From positions 372,001 to 436,000 of the forward strand of contig JAWKXN010000001.1 of the NCBI GenBank assembly GCA_041396965.1: a stretch of 64,000 nucleotides of DNA. Direction: 5' to 3'. Of the stretch, positions 1 through 8,433 are shown in pieces. The notes beneath the pieces were generated by a model. It saw only the letters and a program-made list of their open reading frames with translations, ran no database searches and was not told where the DNA came from. The stretch comes from Rickettsiales bacterium. GTDB lineage: Bacteria; Pseudomonadota; Alphaproteobacteria; Rickettsiales; SXRF01. How positions within the stretch are numbered: the stretch's first letter is position 1; each line of letters starts with the position of its first letter. The position numbers and the translations under genes were made by a program.

Positions 1-384
1 GGAGGGCAGATCGGCACAGTGCTGCGTTTTGGAACGAATAGTGAGGGCTATCGTCTAGGTAATGAGTATTCCGCTACAACATGGATAGCACGTGACGTTA
101 CCGAGTATGCGAGCATTTCTTTCCGCTTAGACGGAAAATCATGGGGAAATATTCACGGTAGTGATCAAGATCTGAATCCAATGATGGTGCCAACTGCCCG
201 CACTGACTTACGTGGAGGAGAGCGCGTTGACGCTCTGGTCGGACTCAACTTATATAAACCTTCGGGAAGTCTTTCTGGAAATAGGCTGGCTTTAGAATTT
301 GGTGTGCCAGTTTACCAGCGTCTCGACGGACCACAGCTTGAGACTGATTACCGCCTAATGCTTGGTTGGCAGCTAGCGTTTTAG
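1..384 (+). CDS. outer-membrane beta-barrel protein, C-terminal part (partial, runs off the left edge)
   Basis: The reading frame is open from base 1, so the true start lies outside the window and the GTG at 19 is probably internal. About 127 residues are visible. They show alternating polar and hydrophobic strands, a stretch reading RLDGPQLETDYRLMLGWQLAF, and a terminal phenylalanine, which is the usual recognition signal for outer-membrane barrel assembly. The composition and the LDGPQLETD-type ending resemble barrel proteins often annotated as MetA-pathway or copper-associated transporters in alphaproteobacteria; that family assignment is from memory and uncertain. The gene converges on leuB with only 2 bp between the two stop codons. 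Confidence 0.6.
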   Translation, partial: GGQIGTVLRFGTNSEGYRLGNEYSATTWIARDVTEYASISFRLDGKSWGNIHGSDQDLNPMMVPTARTDLRGGERVDALVGLNLYKPSGSLSGNRLALEFGVPVYQRLDGPQLETDYRLMLGWQLAF

Positions 385-386
385 AT

Positions 387-1475
387 CTACCCAGCTAGCT
401 CTTGCAAGATAGCTTCTCCCATTTCAGAAGTGGATGTTTTTTGTTTTCCTTCTTGCATGATGTCAGCGGTGCGTAGACCTTTGGCAAGAACATTTTTAAT
501 GGCGTTTTCCAGCTTGTCAGCCTCGTTTTTCAGATCAAATGAGTAGCGCAGCATCATAGCGAAAGAAAGTATGGTCGCTATTGGGTTAGCCATGTTTTTT
601 CCGGAAATGTCTGGAGCTGAGCCATGTACTGGTTCATAAAGAGCTGGAGTTCCCGCCTCACCAAGCGAAGCGGAGGGAAGCATGCCAAGAGAGCCGGTAA
701 GCATAGAGGCGATGTCAGACAAAATATCCCCGAACATGTTATTAGTTACCATCACGTCAAATTGTTTTGGATTACGGACAAGCTGCATAGCGGCGTTGTC
801 AACATACATATGTGATAATTCAACATCGCTATATTCATTCTGTCCAACTTTAGTGACTTCCTCACGCCACATTTCAGTACATTCTAGAACATTAGCTTTA
901 TCTACCGAGCAGAGTTTTCCACCACGCTTTTTCGCCAGTTCAAAAGCGACACGGGCGATGCGAATAACTTCCGGTGAGGTATAGACTTCCGTATTTACGC
1001 CTCTGCGTGTCCCGTCCGCTAGCTCCTCCACACCACGTGGCTGTCCAAAATAAATCCCACCGGTGAGTTCACGCACAATCATAATATCAAGTCCAGCAAC
1101 TATATCATGCTTCAGGCTGGAAGCGTCCGCCAGAGCGTCAAAACACACGGCTGGGCGGAGATTGGCAAACAGACTAAGAGCTTTGCGTATTCCAAGTAAC
1201 CCTTTTTCAGGACGTGATGCGATTGGTAGCGATTCCCACTTAGGGCCACCTACAGCTCCAAGAAGGACAGCGTCAGATTGTTTGGCGGCGGTTACGGTCT
1301 CTTCTGGAAAAGGCGTGCCAACTTTATCGTAAGCCACGCCACCGAGCAGAGCCTCGCTGGTTTCAAATTTTACATTACCATTGTCGCTGAACCAGTCTAT
1401 TATCTTTTTAGTCTCCATCACCACTTCTGGACCAATACCATCACCAGCGAGCAGTAATATTTTTTTCGTTGTCAT
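387..1475 (-). CDS. leuB: 3-isopropylmalate dehydrogenase
   Basis: This enzyme oxidatively decarboxylates 3-isopropylmalate with NAD in leucine synthesis, in the cytosol. The 362 residues match the usual length. Visible hallmarks are GDGIGPEVV at the N-terminus, GAVGGPKW, the RELTGGIYFG substrate-loop motif near residue 135, the NMFGDILSD metal-binding segment near residue 245, and EPVHGSAPDI near residue 280. It is the last gene of a minus-strand run that also holds leuC and leuD, separated from the YciI-like gene by 4 bp, so the two are probably cotranscribed. Confidence 0.97.
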   Translation of the reverse strand: MTTKKILLLAGDGIGPEVVMETKKIIDWFSDNGNVKFETSEALLGGVAYDKVGTPFPEETVTAAKQSDAVLLGAVGGPKWESLPIASRPEKGLLGIRKALSLFANLRPAVCFDALADASSLKHDIVAGLDIMIVRELTGGIYFGQPRGVEELADGTRRGVNTEVYTSPEVIRIARVAFELAKKRGGKLCSVDKANVLECTEMWREEVTKVGQNEYSDVELSHMYVDNAAMQLVRNPKQFDVMVTNNMFGDILSDIASMLTGSLGMLPSASLGEAGTPALYEPVHGSAPDISGKNMANPIATILSFAMMLRYSFDLKNEADKLENAIKNVLAKGLRTADIMQEGKQKTSTSEMGEAILQELAG

Positions 1476-1479
1476 TATA

Positions 1480-1791
1480 CTATCCTCTTATTAAATCCTT
1501 AAAACTATCACCTAGTCTGGCGGGAGTGACGGTGATTTTATCCCATACTTTACCTTTTACATAAGGCTCTGATGCAAGCCAAGCGTCTAGTTCAGCTCTT
1601 GAGGAGAAATTGACAAGGATATTTGAGCCAATCATTTTTCCATTATCATCAAGTAGTGCCGCGCCACAGAGCATGTTACCATTTTCCCGCGCGAGTGTCA
1701 TCGCTTTAGTGTGCTCTTCACGTGCCGCTAGCCTTCTTTCCATAGCTTTTTCATCAGTAGCGTCATACGCCATAATTACAAATTGCTGCAT
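1480..1791 (-). CDS. YciI-like family protein
   Basis: A 103-residue protein with the YciI/ferredoxin-like alpha+beta fold signature: FVIMAYD at the start, the LAAREEHTKAM helix, LCGAALLDDNGKMIGSNILVNF, and the late DAWLASEPYVKGKVWDKI segment typical of the family. YciI proteins are small dimers of poorly defined role, some with dehydrochlorinase-like activity. It sits between leuD and leuB with a 4 bp gap to leuB. YciI genes near leucine or other core operons are common, but the link to leucine synthesis is only positional. Confidence 0.85.
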   Translation of the reverse strand: MQQFVIMAYDATDEKAMERRLAAREEHTKAMTLARENGNMLCGAALLDDNGKMIGSNILVNFSSRAELDAWLASEPYVKGKVWDKITVTPARLGDSFKDLIRG

Positions 1792-1819
1792 ATAATTTCC
1801 TATATTTAAGTTTGTTCTT

Positions 1820-1841
1820 GTGAAAGCATGTTTGCTTTCGC
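1820..1841. other. 9-bp hairpin between leuD and the YciI-like gene
   Basis: GTGAAAGCA and TGCTTTCGC face each other across a TGTT loop, giving nine pairs with one G-T wobble. No T-tract follows on either strand, so it is not a classical intrinsic terminator. It lies in the 147-bp gap that separates leuD from the YciI-leuB pair and might limit read-through or protect an mRNA end. Confidence 0.4.
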
Positions 1842-1938
1842 ATTAGACTCCACTTTTCTGGTTGCTGACTCACACGACCCGTCGGACATGCATTTTTTAT
1901 AGCTGTGGTAGTAAATCACAACACAGTATCTTCTTCAG

Positions 1939-2550
1939 CTATGCCGCGAGCCAAGGAGTATTTTGTTTTTGTTTTTGCTCATAGGTGGCGATAGAGTCCA
2001 TTTTTTCCATAGTAAGACCTATATCATCCAACCCATTAATTAAGCAGTGTTTACGAAATGGCTCAACCTCAAACGAGAAATCTGGAGTGTTCTGACCATC
2101 AGCTTTTACAGTTTGTTTATCCAAATCCACAGATATTTTAATACCATTTTTTGCCGCCTGCATAAGCGGCAGAGCATTTTTTTTTGGTAAAACAATTGGT
2201 AATATGCCATTCTTAAAGCAGTTATTGAAGAATATATCAGCGAAGGACTCAGCGATTACACATCTGATTCCAAAATCAAACAATGCCCACGGTGCATGCT
2301 CACGTGAAGACCCACAGCCAAAATTAGCACCAGAAACTAATATCTCCGCTTTATCATATGGGCTGTTATGTAAAACGAAGTCAGGAATAAAATCGCCATT
2401 CGCTTTGTAACGCATCTCATAGAACAAGCCTTCTTTAAGACCTGTACGCTTAATTGTTTTAAGAAATTGCTTCGGGATAATCATGTCAGTATCAACATTA
2501 TCAATAGGAAGGGGGGCTGCTATAGCTGATAATTTATTAAAAGGTTTCAT
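1939..2550 (-). CDS. leuD: 3-isopropylmalate dehydratase, small subunit
   Basis: The swivel-domain subunit that, with LeuC, isomerises 2-isopropylmalate to 3-isopropylmalate. Its 203 residues are the normal length. Visible features are the start MKPFNKLSAIAAPLPIDNVDTDMIIP, the FGCGSSREHAPWAL substrate-binding motif near residue 78, and NNCFKNGILP. It follows leuC in the operon, but a 53-aa ORF lies between the two. A 65-bp gap separates that ORF from leuD. Confidence 0.97.
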   Translation of the reverse strand: MKPFNKLSAIAAPLPIDNVDTDMIIPKQFLKTIKRTGLKEGLFYEMRYKANGDFIPDFVLHNSPYDKAEILVSGANFGCGSSREHAPWALFDFGIRCVIAESFADIFFNNCFKNGILPIVLPKKNALPLMQAAKNGIKISVDLDKQTVKADGQNTPDFSFEVEPFRKHCLINGLDDIGLTMEKMDSIATYEQKQKQNTPWLAA

Positions 2551-2615
2551 ATTTTCTCCGTCATTCAGGGGAATGGATTTCTACTAATGAGCGCAATACG
2601 CTAATATAGTATTCA

Positions 2616-2777
2616 TCAAGTCTTCCAAGGGTCTATATCAATCGGGGTGAGGTTATCGGGCTTCGCTGGTTTTCCATAATCTAACTCGTTCCAGTTAATT
2701 TCCTCTTCTTTTTTCCTCTTCTTTTTCTTTCTTTTAGACGGAGAAAACCAATCTTTTATTTTTGTAAATAAAGACAT
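2616..2777 (-). CDS. 53-aa hypothetical protein translationally coupled to leuC
   Basis: The ATG at 2777 overlaps the leuC stop codon in a TAATG arrangement, which is typical of translational coupling. The frame runs 53 codons to a TGA. The product starts MSLFTKIKDWFSPSKRKKKK, continues with a very basic then acidic stretch, and ends DNLTPIDIDPWKT. The N-terminal amphipathic FTKIKDWF segment followed by a lysine/arginine patch could be a membrane-surface or RNA-binding element. I recognise no family. Good coupling and a sensible composition make it likely to be real; its role in leucine synthesis is unknown. Confidence 0.6.
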   Translation of the reverse strand: MSLFTKIKDWFSPSKRKKKKRKKEEEINWNELDYGKPAKPDNLTPIDIDPWKT

Positions 2778-4174
2778 TATTCCAACTCCCTAGCATCCGC
2801 AAGCTTACCTGTAACCGCCGCGGCAACCGCCATCGCCGGTGATAGTAGGTGGGTACGCCCGCCACGACCCTGTCTTCCCTCAAAATTACGATTAGAGGTA
2901 GAAGCACAACGTTCACCATCAGAAAGCTTATCGGCGTTCATGGCAAGACACATAGAGCAACCCGGCTCACGCCATTCAAAGCCAGCCTCTAAAAATATCT
3001 TATCAAGACCTTCTTTCTCCGCTTGCTCTTTTACGAGTCCTGAACCCGGTACTACCATAGCCAGTTTCACATTGCTTGCCACCTTGCGCCCTTTGGCGAA
3101 TTTTGCCGCTTCCCGTAAATCCTCAATGCGACCATTAGTACAAGAACCGATGAATACCTTATCTATTGCTATATCAGTAAGCTTCTGTCCGGCTTTAAGC
3201 CCCATATACTCAAGAGCGCGCGCTTTACTTGGTGTATCCCCAGCGGGGACGGAGGCGGTAATTGGCAGCACATCTTCCGGTGAAGTCCCCCATGTTACTT
3301 GTGGTACTATATCGCCAGCATTTAATATAACCTCCGCGTCATATTTAGCACCAGCATCAGAAGGCAAAGTCTTCCAGTAAGTAACAGCTTTTTCCCAGTC
3401 AGCGTCTTGCGGCGCTTGTGGTCTTCCTTTCAGATACTCAAATGTTTTTTCGTCAGGAGCGATAAGACCAGCGCGCGCTCCGGCTTCTATCGTCATATTG
3501 CAAACCGTCATCCGCCCTTCCATAGAAAGCTCTCTTATCGCCTCACCAGCATATTCTATAACATAACCAGTACCACCGGCGGTTCCTATTTTCCCAATAA
3601 TCGCAAGAACTATGTCTTTCGCGGTAACTCCTACTGGTAGTTTGCCATCAACCCGAACTAACATATTTTTCGCACGGCGTTGAATAAGGGTTTGGGTAGC
3701 AAGAACATGCTCTACCTCAGAAGTTCCTATACCAAAAGCAAGTGCGCCAAAAGCTCCATGTGTGCTGGTATGTGAGTCACCACAAACTATGGTCATACCT
3801 GGTTGGGTAAAACCTTGCTCAGGACCTACTATATGAACTATTCCCTGCCGCTTATCATCCATCGCGTAATGGGTTATGCCAAACTCCTCGGCGTTATCGG
3901 CTAATGTCTGCACTTGCAATCGGGAAGTCTCGTCTTTTATCACTCCTTGCTTACGCTCTGGCGTGGTTGGAACATTATGGTCAGGAACAGCAAGCGTAGC
4001 GTCAGGGCGACGTACTTTGCGTCCAGCGGTGCGCAACCCCTCAAAAGCTTGCGGACTTGTTACCTCATGAACCAAATGCCTATCTATATAGATTAAACAA
4101 GTACCGTCATCCTGAGTATGGACAAGATGATTTTCCCATATTTTATCAAAAAGAGTTCTAGGCATCAGTGACAA
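2777..4174 (-). CDS. leuC: 3-isopropylmalate dehydratase, large subunit
   Basis: The 4Fe-4S aconitase-family subunit of isopropylmalate isomerase. The 465 residues show the start MPRTLFDKIWENHLV, GDSHTSTHGAFGALAFGIGTSEVEHVLATQ, a first cluster cysteine in GSCTNGR near residue 345 and the paired cysteines of GCSMCLAMN near residue 405. All three iron-sulfur ligands are present. Downstream of rplS by 80 bp and upstream of the small ORF and leuD, so the leucine genes probably share transcripts with the ribosomal/tRNA-modification operon or a promoter in that gap. ATG at 4165 (MPRTLF) is an equally good start. Confidence 0.97.
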   Translation of the reverse strand: MSLMPRTLFDKIWENHLVHTQDDGTCLIYIDRHLVHEVTSPQAFEGLRTAGRKVRRPDATLAVPDHNVPTTPERKQGVIKDETSRLQVQTLADNAEEFGITHYAMDDKRQGIVHIVGPEQGFTQPGMTIVCGDSHTSTHGAFGALAFGIGTSEVEHVLATQTLIQRRAKNMLVRVDGKLPVGVTAKDIVLAIIGKIGTAGGTGYVIEYAGEAIRELSMEGRMTVCNMTIEAGARAGLIAPDEKTFEYLKGRPQAPQDADWEKAVTYWKTLPSDAGAKYDAEVILNAGDIVPQVTWGTSPEDVLPITASVPAGDTPSKARALEYMGLKAGQKLTDIAIDKVFIGSCTNGRIEDLREAAKFAKGRKVASNVKLAMVVPGSGLVKEQAEKEGLDKIFLEAGFEWREPGCSMCLAMNADKLSDGERCASTSNRNFEGRQGRGGRTHLLSPAMAVAAAVTGKLADARELE

Positions 4175-4210
4175 TATCTATGTGATAGCTGATGAAGAAT
4201 GTACCAATCA

Positions 4211-4233
4211 TTAGCGCCAGCCACCAACGCTAA
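4211..4233. other. hairpin in the rplS-leuC gap
   Basis: TTAGCG at 4211 and CGCTAA ending at 4233 form six perfect pairs around an 11-nt loop, with possible extension by outer ACC/GGT pairs. It lies in the only sizeable gap between rplS and leuC, where a partial terminator or attenuator would be expected. There is no following T-tract on the minus strand. Confidence 0.3.
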
Positions 4234-4254
4234 GATGGTCATTAGACAAGAATA

Positions 4255-4623
4255 TTATTTCTTATTGTCACGTTTTTCAGCGATACGAGCCGCTTTGCCG
4301 GTAAGACCACGTAGATAGTAAAGTTTAGCGCGGCGAACAACACCTCTGCGCACCACTTTCACACTCTCAACACGTGGAGAGTAGGTAGGAAACACCCTCT
4401 CAACACCTTCACCGTGACTGATTTTACGAACAGTAAATGACGAACGAACACCAGCGTTTTTCTTTGCTATGCACACACCTTCAAAAATCTGGGTACGTTC
4501 GGTGTTTCCCTCAATAATGCGAACACCAACCTTTACGGTATCACCTTGCGCGAAGTCATCTATTTCCTTGCCTTCAGCAAGTTTTTCCATATTTTCTTGT
4601 TCAATCTTCTGCAATAAATTCAT
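4255..4623 (-). CDS. rplS: 50S ribosomal protein L19 (bL19)
   Basis: A 122-residue bL19 protein at the 30S-50S interface. Visible family features are FAQGDTVKVGVRIIEG, RTQIFEGVCIAKKN, SSFTVRKISHGEGVERVFP and the basic C-terminal RRGVVRRAKLYYLRGLTGKAARI. I prefer the ATG at 4623 (MNLLQKIEQ), because bL19 proteins normally begin this way and GAGGAAC lies eight bases upstream; an in-frame TTG at 4638 would add five residues and swallow the ribosome-binding site. It follows trmD in the usual alphaproteobacterial order. Confidence 0.96.
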   Translation of the reverse strand: MNLLQKIEQENMEKLAEGKEIDDFAQGDTVKVGVRIIEGNTERTQIFEGVCIAKKNAGVRSSFTVRKISHGEGVERVFPTYSPRVESVKVVRRGVVRRAKLYYLRGLTGKAARIAEKRDNKK

Positions 4624-4657
4624 TTTCTTGTTCCTCAACTTTAACCGTATCTATATT

Positions 4658-5401
4658 TCACTTATCTTTGCCCATGCCCACCAAGTCAGGACGACGAGCC
4701 TGTGTGATTTCTCTAGCCTGCTCAAGTCGCCACCGTAGAATTTCCTTATGATTACCAGAAAGCAGTACCTCAGGTACAGACATTCCTTTCCAAACGGATG
4801 GGCGAGTATAATGCGGATATTCTAATAGTCTAGTAAATTCTTCATTATTGTTGAAACTTTCTTGAAGCAGGGTCTCGCTATTGCCTATTACCCCATCAAG
4901 CAGGCGTACACAAGAGTCAATAATAGCCATTGCCGCTATTTCACCACCAGATAATATAAAGTCACCAAGACTTATTTCTTGCATATTATGGTGGTCTATC
5001 ACCCTCTGATCAATTCCCTCAAAACGGCCGCATACTATTATTGGTTGTGTATCTTTTAATTTTTCAACCATAGATTGAGTAAGTGGTTTGCCGCGTGGGG
5101 AAGGGTAAATAATAGTTGGTGGCTGGTGGTTGGTGGTTGGTGGTAACAGGGTTTTGGCGTGTTTGATGGCGGCATCAATTACGTCCGGTTTCATCACCAT
5201 ACCCGCCCCACCACCAAAAGGTTTATCATCAACGGTTTTATGTTTGTCGGTGGCAAAATCACGAATCTGTAAGGTTTTCAGCGACCATATGCCTTGCTCT
5301 AAGGCTTTACCAGCTAATGAATGCCCCAAACTGCCCGGAAACATCTCAGGAAAAAGTGTTAGGACAACTGTGGAGAAGATGGGGGAAATCTGTTCAGTCA
5401 T
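4658..5401 (-). CDS. trmD: tRNA (guanine-N1)-methyltransferase
   Basis: TrmD methylates G37 of tRNAs reading codons starting with C, using S-adenosylmethionine bound in a trefoil knot. The 247-residue protein shows TLFPEMFPG, the catalytic-site DDKPFGGGAGMVMKPDV, YPSPRGKPL, the knot motif VCGRFEGIDQRV and EISLGDFILSGGE. Between the third and fourth elements lies an unusual PPTTNHQPPT stretch encoded by a GGTTGGTGGT-type repeat at about 5114-5145, which looks like a local expansion in a variable loop. It lies 34 bp upstream of rplS. Confidence 0.96.
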   Translation of the reverse strand: MTEQISPIFSTVVLTLFPEMFPGSLGHSLAGKALEQGIWSLKTLQIRDFATDKHKTVDDKPFGGGAGMVMKPDVIDAAIKHAKTLLPPTTNHQPPTIIYPSPRGKPLTQSMVEKLKDTQPIIVCGRFEGIDQRVIDHHNMQEISLGDFILSGGEIAAMAIIDSCVRLLDGVIGNSETLLQESFNNNEEFTRLLEYPHYTRPSVWKGMSVPEVLLSGNHKEILRWRLEQAREITQARRPDLVGMGKDK

Positions 5402-5422
5402 ATTTCTTGTCCAGTATTCTCT

Positions 5423-6964
5423 CTACCCCACCGTTTTCGGAGGGTGAGTTTTGTAATCTACCACTACCCGATAATGTGGGTCATCATCTTTATCCTGCTC
5501 TATCATATTTCCCGCCTTATACAGTAGGTCACGGCAGTCAGAACTCAAATGTTTCAAATGTAGTTTTGTTCCGTTTTTTATATAGCGCTCAGCTAGTGAG
5601 TCAATTGCCTCAAGCGCTGAATGATCCCATACACGGGAATAACGGAAGTCAATTATCACATCCTCAGGGTCATTTTTTGGGTCAAATAGTCTACTGAATT
5701 TATTTATTGAGGCGAAGAAAAGCTGCCCATGTAATATATAAGTTTTAGTTTTTTCATTTTCGGATTGTGCTTCCACATAAATATGGCGTGCCGACTCCCA
5801 AGCGAAAACTAAAGCGGAAACTATTACGCCAACGATAACAGCGATAGCGAGATCGGTAAACACAGTCACCGTAGAAACAAGTACAAGCACAAAAGCGTCT
5901 GATTTAGGTATTTTATGGATAATTCTTAGCGATGACCACTCAAAAGTACCTATAACTACCATGAACATAACCCCAACCAACGCAGCGACCGGAATCATCT
6001 CTATCCAGTCAGAAGCGAATAATATGAACGATAATAGGAAAAGAGCGGCGGCTATTCCAGCAAGTCTTCCTCTGCCCCCAGATTTTATGTTTATCATGCT
6101 TTGTCCGATCATAGCACAACCACCCATGCCACCAAAAAATCCAGTACAGATATTGGCGATTCCTTGAGCGGCGCACTCACGGCTGTTGCGACCTCTGGTC
6201 TCTGTCATTTCATCTATTAATGTCAAGGTAAGAAGAGATTCTATAAGTCCTATAGCGGCAAGTATTATAGAGTACGGAAATATTATATATAACGTTTCTA
6301 AATTAAGAGGTACGGATGGTATGTGAAAGCTGGGAAAACCACCAGCTATTGAAGCTAAGTCACCAACCGTACGAGTATCTATACCCACAAAAATAACCAG
6401 TAGCGACGCAACAAGTATTCCAGCTAGAGGAGCGGGAAATTTTCCCGTAATTTTTGGCATTAAGTAGATAATAGACATAGTAATGGCGACAATAAAAAGC
6501 ATTGTAAATATTGCCTCATTTTTCATCCATGCCATTTCACCATTATCATTTATAGTTTTGAATTGACCGAGTTGAGCTAGGAATATCACAATCGCCAAAC
6601 CATTGACAAATCCAAGCATAACCGGATATGGCACCATGCGTATGAATTTCCCAAGCCTAAGAAGACCGGCTGAGAATTGTAATATTCCCATCAAGATAAC
6701 AGCGGCAAACAAATATTCAACGCCATGATTTTTAACCAAGCTCACCATAACTACCGCCAATGCGCCGGTCGCTCCTGAAATCATACCAGGTCTGCCGCCA
6801 AACGTGGAGGTAATCAATCCAACCATAAAAGCCGCGTAAAGACCGACAAGTGGTTGAACACCAGCTATAAACGCGAAAGCAACCGCCTCAGGAACAAGAG
6901 CTAAAGCAACCGTAAGTCCCGACAGCACTTCTGTTTTGAAATTTTTGAAAAGAGATAAATTCAC
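5423..6964 (-). CDS. SulP-family anion permease with STAS domain
   Basis: A 513-residue inner-membrane SLC26/SulP transporter, with about 12 hydrophobic segments in residues 10-390 and a C-terminal STAS domain near residues 405-505. The family motif region reads PEAVAFAFIAGVQPLVGLYAAF, followed by GRPGMISGATGA and NICTGFFGGMGGCAMIGQS. Family substrates are sulfate, bicarbonate or other anions; the sequence does not decide which. The gene lies upstream of trmD on the same strand with only a 21 bp gap, so it may be at the head of the transcript. Confidence 0.9.
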   Translation of the reverse strand: MNLSLFKNFKTEVLSGLTVALALVPEAVAFAFIAGVQPLVGLYAAFMVGLITSTFGGRPGMISGATGALAVVMVSLVKNHGVEYLFAAVILMGILQFSAGLLRLGKFIRMVPYPVMLGFVNGLAIVIFLAQLGQFKTINDNGEMAWMKNEAIFTMLFIVAITMSIIYLMPKITGKFPAPLAGILVASLLVIFVGIDTRTVGDLASIAGGFPSFHIPSVPLNLETLYIIFPYSIILAAIGLIESLLTLTLIDEMTETRGRNSRECAAQGIANICTGFFGGMGGCAMIGQSMINIKSGGRGRLAGIAAALFLLSFILFASDWIEMIPVAALVGVMFMVVIGTFEWSSLRIIHKIPKSDAFVLVLVSTVTVFTDLAIAVIVGVIVSALVFAWESARHIYVEAQSENEKTKTYILHGQLFFASINKFSRLFDPKNDPEDVIIDFRYSRVWDHSALEAIDSLAERYIKNGTKLHLKHLSSDCRDLLYKAGNMIEQDKDDDPHYRVVVDYKTHPPKTVG

Positions 6965-7281
6965 TGCTCACCTACTATTTTTACATATTATTTCTGTTTT
7001 GAAGAGAGCAGAATCTATAGATTTTTGGAAGATTTGCAACTATCGCGAAGGGGTAGAGCAAAAATAAGGCTTAGAACTCATGTGTTTGTCGCAAATGGCA
7101 GGAAAAAATCAACGAGACATAACTTTGCATAATAGTGGTAAATATTGTAGCAGATTTTTTTAAAAAATCCAGAATTTTAAGTTGATATTTTTTTTCATAA
7201 TATGCTGAATATATTAAGATTTTTTGTTATAATATGATGGTAGTCACAGTTATTTTGTAAAAATATACGACAGGAGGTTGT
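6965..7281. other. divergent intergenic region between the SulP gene and usg
   Basis: This 317-bp AT-rich gap must hold the promoters for both flanking genes. A TATAAT hexamer at 7228-7233 lies about 50 bp before the usg start and is a reasonable -10 box, although I see no good -35 at 17 bp. Just before usg there is a strong AGGAGG ribosome-binding site. I see no further gene or strong hairpin here. Confidence 0.4.
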
Positions 7282-7545
7282 ATGTCTGATTTTGAGTTGA
7301 TGCTTAAAGATTACCGGCTAACCACCGCTGAAATACTATATCATCTGCCGGATCATCCGTCTTTGTTGCAGAGCTTTGTTTGGCAAAATTTAGATATAGC
7401 GCCAAGGTTTCCAGTTCTTAAAAAATTCTTAGATTTTTGGGAGGATGAGATAGAAGGTAAGTTGCATTCTGTGAAAGTAGCGGCGATACCGGTTATAGCG
7501 CCATCAAATTTTATTTATTGCAATGAGCGTATCACCATTCACTAA
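7282..7545 (+). CDS. usg: Usg-family protein
   Basis: An 87-residue protein matching the alphaproteobacterial Usg family: FELMLKDYRLTTAEILYHLPDHPSLLQSFVWQ followed by APRFPVLKKFLDFWEDEIEGKLHSV. The family was named from an ORF near trp genes in Caulobacter and has no established biochemical role. The start is supported by AGGAGG seven bases upstream. The gene converges on yaaA with a 3 bp gap. Usg is largely restricted to Alphaproteobacteria, so it is a useful taxonomic marker here. Confidence 0.9.
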   Translation: MSDFELMLKDYRLTTAEILYHLPDHPSLLQSFVWQNLDIAPRFPVLKKFLDFWEDEIEGKLHSVKVAAIPVIAPSNFIYCNERITIH

Positions 7546-7548
7546 TCT

Positions 7549-8340
7549 TTATTTCTTACTTTGTACCGGCTTGTTTCTGGTAAAAACATAGTTATGTTCG
7601 TCAGATAATCTATCCGAGAACTTATAACCATCATCATTAAATCTGAGCAATTCTTCTGGCTTTTCTAGGTGATTCCTTATTATGAAATTAGCCATTTTAC
7701 CACGTGCTCTTTTAGCGAAAAGACCAATTATTTTCAGTTCTTTTCCTTGCCTTTCCTTAAACACTATATTCACAAGTTTACCGGCGAGAAGTTGCGGTTT
7801 TATCGCTTTGAAATATTCTTGTGAGGCTAGGTTGATTATAGTTTTTTCTTTATGGCTTTTTAGTTCAAAGTTTATCGCTTCTGTTATACTATCGTTCCAG
7901 AACTCATATAAATCTTTTCCGGATTCGTTTTTAAGTTTTGTTCCCATCTCAAGTCGGTATGGCTGGATAAGATCCAGTGGTTTTAGCAGACCATAAAGAC
8001 CTGATATTATACGCAAGTGCTTTTGGGCAAACTCAAAATCTTTTTTTTGATATTTTTTTACTTCTATTCCCTCATATACATCACCCTGAAAACTTAGAAT
8101 AGCCGGATGGGAGTTTTTCTTGGTAAACGGGGTTGTAAAATTTTCATAACGATTTTTGTTAAGAATTGCTAATTTATTGCTTATTGACATTAAATTAACC
8201 AAATCATCAGTGGGTTTTTTGCGTAGTATTTTGATAAGCTGCTCTGATTTGGTAATAAATTCTGGTATATAAGTAGCGATGTTTACCTTGTCTAATTCTA
8301 TATTATTAATAGTTTTTGAGGGTGATAATAGTAAAATCAT
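7549..8340 (-). CDS. yaaA: peroxide stress protein YaaA
   Basis: A 263-residue DUF328 protein. The start MILLLSPSKTINN, the PAILSFQGDVYEGI segment, HLRIISGLYGLLKPLDLIQPYRLEMG and KRARGKMANFIIRN are all family signatures. In E. coli YaaA lowers free iron during hydrogen peroxide stress and binds DNA; that role is family knowledge. It converges with usg, and its 5' side faces the Tad pilin genes across a 237-bp divergent gap. Confidence 0.93.
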   Translation of the reverse strand: MILLLSPSKTINNIELDKVNIATYIPEFITKSEQLIKILRKKPTDDLVNLMSISNKLAILNKNRYENFTTPFTKKNSHPAILSFQGDVYEGIEVKKYQKKDFEFAQKHLRIISGLYGLLKPLDLIQPYRLEMGTKLKNESGKDLYEFWNDSITEAINFELKSHKEKTIINLASQEYFKAIKPQLLAGKLVNIVFKERQGKELKIIGLFAKRARGKMANFIIRNHLEKPEELLRFNDDGYKFSDRLSDEHNYVFTRNKPVQSKK

Positions 8341-8368
8341 TAAAATAATTTAAGTTTTATCTAAAATA

Positions 8369-8383
8369 TTAACTAATTTTTAA
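8369..8383. promoter_or_regulatory. possible CtrA box upstream of the Tad genes
   Basis: The sequence TTAA-N7-TTAA fits the full CtrA consensus exactly. It lies about 85 bp upstream of a likely -10 box at 8457. A CtrA phosphorelay protein (ChpT) is encoded in this window, and pilus genes are CtrA targets in Caulobacter. In such AT-rich DNA the motif could occur by chance. Confidence 0.35.
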
Positions 8384-8433
8384 TAGAAATTTGTTACATT
8401 TTTATTAAATATGAAGGATTGTAACATTTACTA

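Noticed and set aside
2734..2919. 61-codon minus-strand ORF overlapping the leuC end
   Set aside because: It lies in a different frame inside leuC and the coupled 53-aa ORF, and has no ribosome-binding site or protein-like composition.
5112..5148. G-quadruplex in the G-rich trmD repeat
   Set aside because: Only GG and single GGTGG runs occur; there are not four runs of three G.
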